Positions 62,959 through 64,000 of a stretch of DNA of 64,000 nucleotides are shown here, piece after piece; position 1 is the first letter of the stretch; the number at the start of each line of letters is the position of its first letter. This DNA comes from Sphingosinicella sp041916975 (GTDB taxonomy: Bacteria; Pseudomonadota; Alphaproteobacteria; Sphingomonadales; Sphingomonadaceae). Location: the NCBI RefSeq assembly GCF_041916975.1, contig NZ_JAYRYK010000001.1, positions 186,001-250,000 of the forward strand, in the 5' to 3' direction. The position numbers and the translations under genes were made by a program. A model generated the notes under the pieces. That model did not search any database. It worked only from the letters and a program-made list of their open reading frames with translations, and had not been told where the DNA came from.

Positions 62959-63753
62959 ATGGGTACATTTTCGCCGGACGTCCTGAAGGGCAAGGTCGCC
63001 TTCGTCGCGGGAGGGTCGAGCGGCATCAACCTTGGCATCGCGCACGGGCTTGCCGAGGCAGGCGCGCGCGTCGCCATTATCAGCCGAAAGATCGAGAAGG
63101 TTGACGCCGCCGTCGCGGAGCTTCGCGCCGCCGGGCATGAGGCGATGGGCTCCGCCGCCGACGTGCGCGACTACGCTGCCGTCGAAGCCGCGCTCGCAGC
63201 CGTTCACGAGGCATGGGGCGAGATCGACATCGTGATTTCGGGCGCCGCCGGAAACTTCCTCGCACCCGCAGCCGCCATGTCGGCCAACGCGTTCCGCACG
63301 GTGGTGGACATCGATCTCATCGGCACCTTCCACGTGCTGCGCGCCGCCTATGCGTTTCTGCGCAAGCCCGGCGCGTCGGTCATCTCGATTACCGCCGGGC
63401 AGGCGGTGAACCCCACCGCCTTTCAGTCGCACGTGTGCGCCGCGAAGGCGGGGATCAACATGCTGACGAAATGCCTCGCGCTCGAATGGGGTCCGGCGGG
63501 CGTGCGCGTCAACGCCATCGCGCCGGGGCCGATCCGTGATACCGAGGGCATGGCGCGGCTGACGCCGACCCCCGAAGCCGAAGCCGCGCTGAAGCGCATG
63601 ATTCCGCTCGGCGATTATGGCGAGAAGCGTGACATCGCCGATCTTTCGGTATTCCTGTCGAGCGACAGCGCTAAATACATTACCGGCGCGATCCTCGACT
63701 GCGACGGCGGCTCCTCGATGACAATCCGCGGCCTGATCGACATGACGCAATGA
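62959..63753 (+). CDS. SDR resembling peroxisomal 2,4-dienoyl-CoA reductase
   Basis: A protein of 264 residues. The cofactor motif is AGGSSGIN (17-24). The usual catalytic tyrosine is replaced: V159 stands four residues before K163 in HVCAAKAG. This, with EWGPAGVRVNAIAPGPI and the TEG that follows, resembles DECR2-type 2,4-dienoyl-CoA reductases, which lack the YxxxK tyrosine. It would act on unsaturated acyl-CoAs. AGGAG lies about ten bases before the ATG. Confidence 0.82.
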   Translation: MGTFSPDVLKGKVAFVAGGSSGINLGIAHGLAEAGARVAIISRKIEKVDAAVAELRAAGHEAMGSAADVRDYAAVEAALAAVHEAWGEIDIVISGAAGNFLAPAAAMSANAFRTVVDIDLIGTFHVLRAAYAFLRKPGASVISITAGQAVNPTAFQSHVCAAKAGINMLTKCLALEWGPAGVRVNAIAPGPIRDTEGMARLTPTPEAEAALKRMIPLGDYGEKRDIADLSVFLSSDSAKYITGAILDCDGGSSMTIRGLIDMTQ

Positions 63754-64000
63754 CCGAGGGGCTGCGCGTCGAAACCGATGCGGGTGTGACGACGATCACC
63801 CTCGCCCGCCCGGAAAAGAAGAACGCGATCACCGATGCGATGTACGGCGGCATCGCCGACGCGCTGGGTGCCGCGGCAGCCGATGATGCCGTGCGCGCGG
63901 TGGTGATCGCCGGAGACGGCGCGGACTTCTGCGCGGGCAACGACATTTCGATGTTCGCGGACGGACGGGATGCGGTGTCGTCCTCGAACGTCGGACCGTT
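63750..64000 (+). CDS. enoyl-CoA hydratase/isomerase, 3' end missing
   Basis: The first 83 residues of a crotonase-fold protein, running off the window. It begins LRVETDAGVTTITLARPEKKNAI, and GDGADFCAGNDISMF is the first oxyanion-hole segment. The ATG overlaps the SDR stop (ATGA), so it is coupled to it. Too short to say whether it is a hydratase or isomerase. Confidence 0.88.
   Translation, partial: MTEGLRVETDAGVTTITLARPEKKNAITDAMYGGIADALGAAAADDAVRAVVIAGDGADFCAGNDISMFADGRDAVSSSNVGP

Overview
The window is a GC-rich alphaproteobacterial chromosome segment, most likely from a sphingomonad (order Sphingomonadales). The pointers are the alphaproteobacterial order dusB/nifR3-ntrB-ntrC-ntrY-ntrX-hfq-hflX, a fused IspDF enzyme, PEP-CTERM proteins, and an aromatic/terpenoid-style catabolic cluster with large TonB-dependent receptors. 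Species cannot be named from sequence alone.

Bases 1-25.5 kb are core genome: lipoyl synthase (cut by the window edge), a COQ10-like protein, a CinA-type amidase, IspDF, DusB, the paired two-component systems NtrBC and NtrYX, Hfq, HflX, MazG, a truncated globin with an upstream FNR-type box, a phospholipase D-like enzyme, an aspartic protease, and a minus-strand block (PhnP-like hydrolase, TatD, MetG, HolB, Tmk, a DD-carboxypeptidase). It ends with envelope enzymes (M55 peptidase, RlpA, MltB-type transglycosylase) and a tRNA-Ser(UGA).

Bases 25,642-35,465 form a 9.8-kb AT-rich integrated element. It is bounded by a 15-bp direct repeat of the tRNA-Ser 3' end and carries a P4-type tyrosine integrase and an AlpA-like regulator near its right end. 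Its cargo is a coupled cassette of a GHKL-type ATPase, a STAS-like protein and a membrane-anchored coiled protein (the best candidate for an undescribed system). It also has a serine recombinase with a palindromic promoter, two secreted proteins (one with a PDZ domain), an XRE regulator, a PEP-CTERM protein with a sigma-54 promoter, a wHTH/family-A-polymerase-like protein and a 0.7-kb AT-rich non-coding region with nested inverted repeats. A host PEP-CTERM gene with a near-identical sigma-54 promoter lies just outside the right end.

Bases 36.3-64 kb are a catabolic cluster: acyl-CoA ligase, acyl-CoA dehydrogenase, enoyl-CoA hydratases, CaiB-type CoA transferase, dienoyl-CoA reductase-like flavoprotein and SDR, two P450s with a ferredoxin, a lipoprotein quinohemoprotein dehydrogenase plus aldehyde dehydrogenase, two TonB receptors, an MFS transporter, small NTF2-fold proteins, an alpha/beta hydrolase-SRPBCC fusion and a TetR regulator. 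Five divergent promoter regions share a 13-bp palindrome close to CTAAC-N3-GTTAG, suggesting one regulon, plausibly controlled by the TetR protein. The enzymes imply P450 hydroxylation, oxidation of alcohol to acid, CoA activation and beta-oxidation of an unsaturated, possibly terpenoid, compound; the substrate is not determined. The last gene runs off the window.
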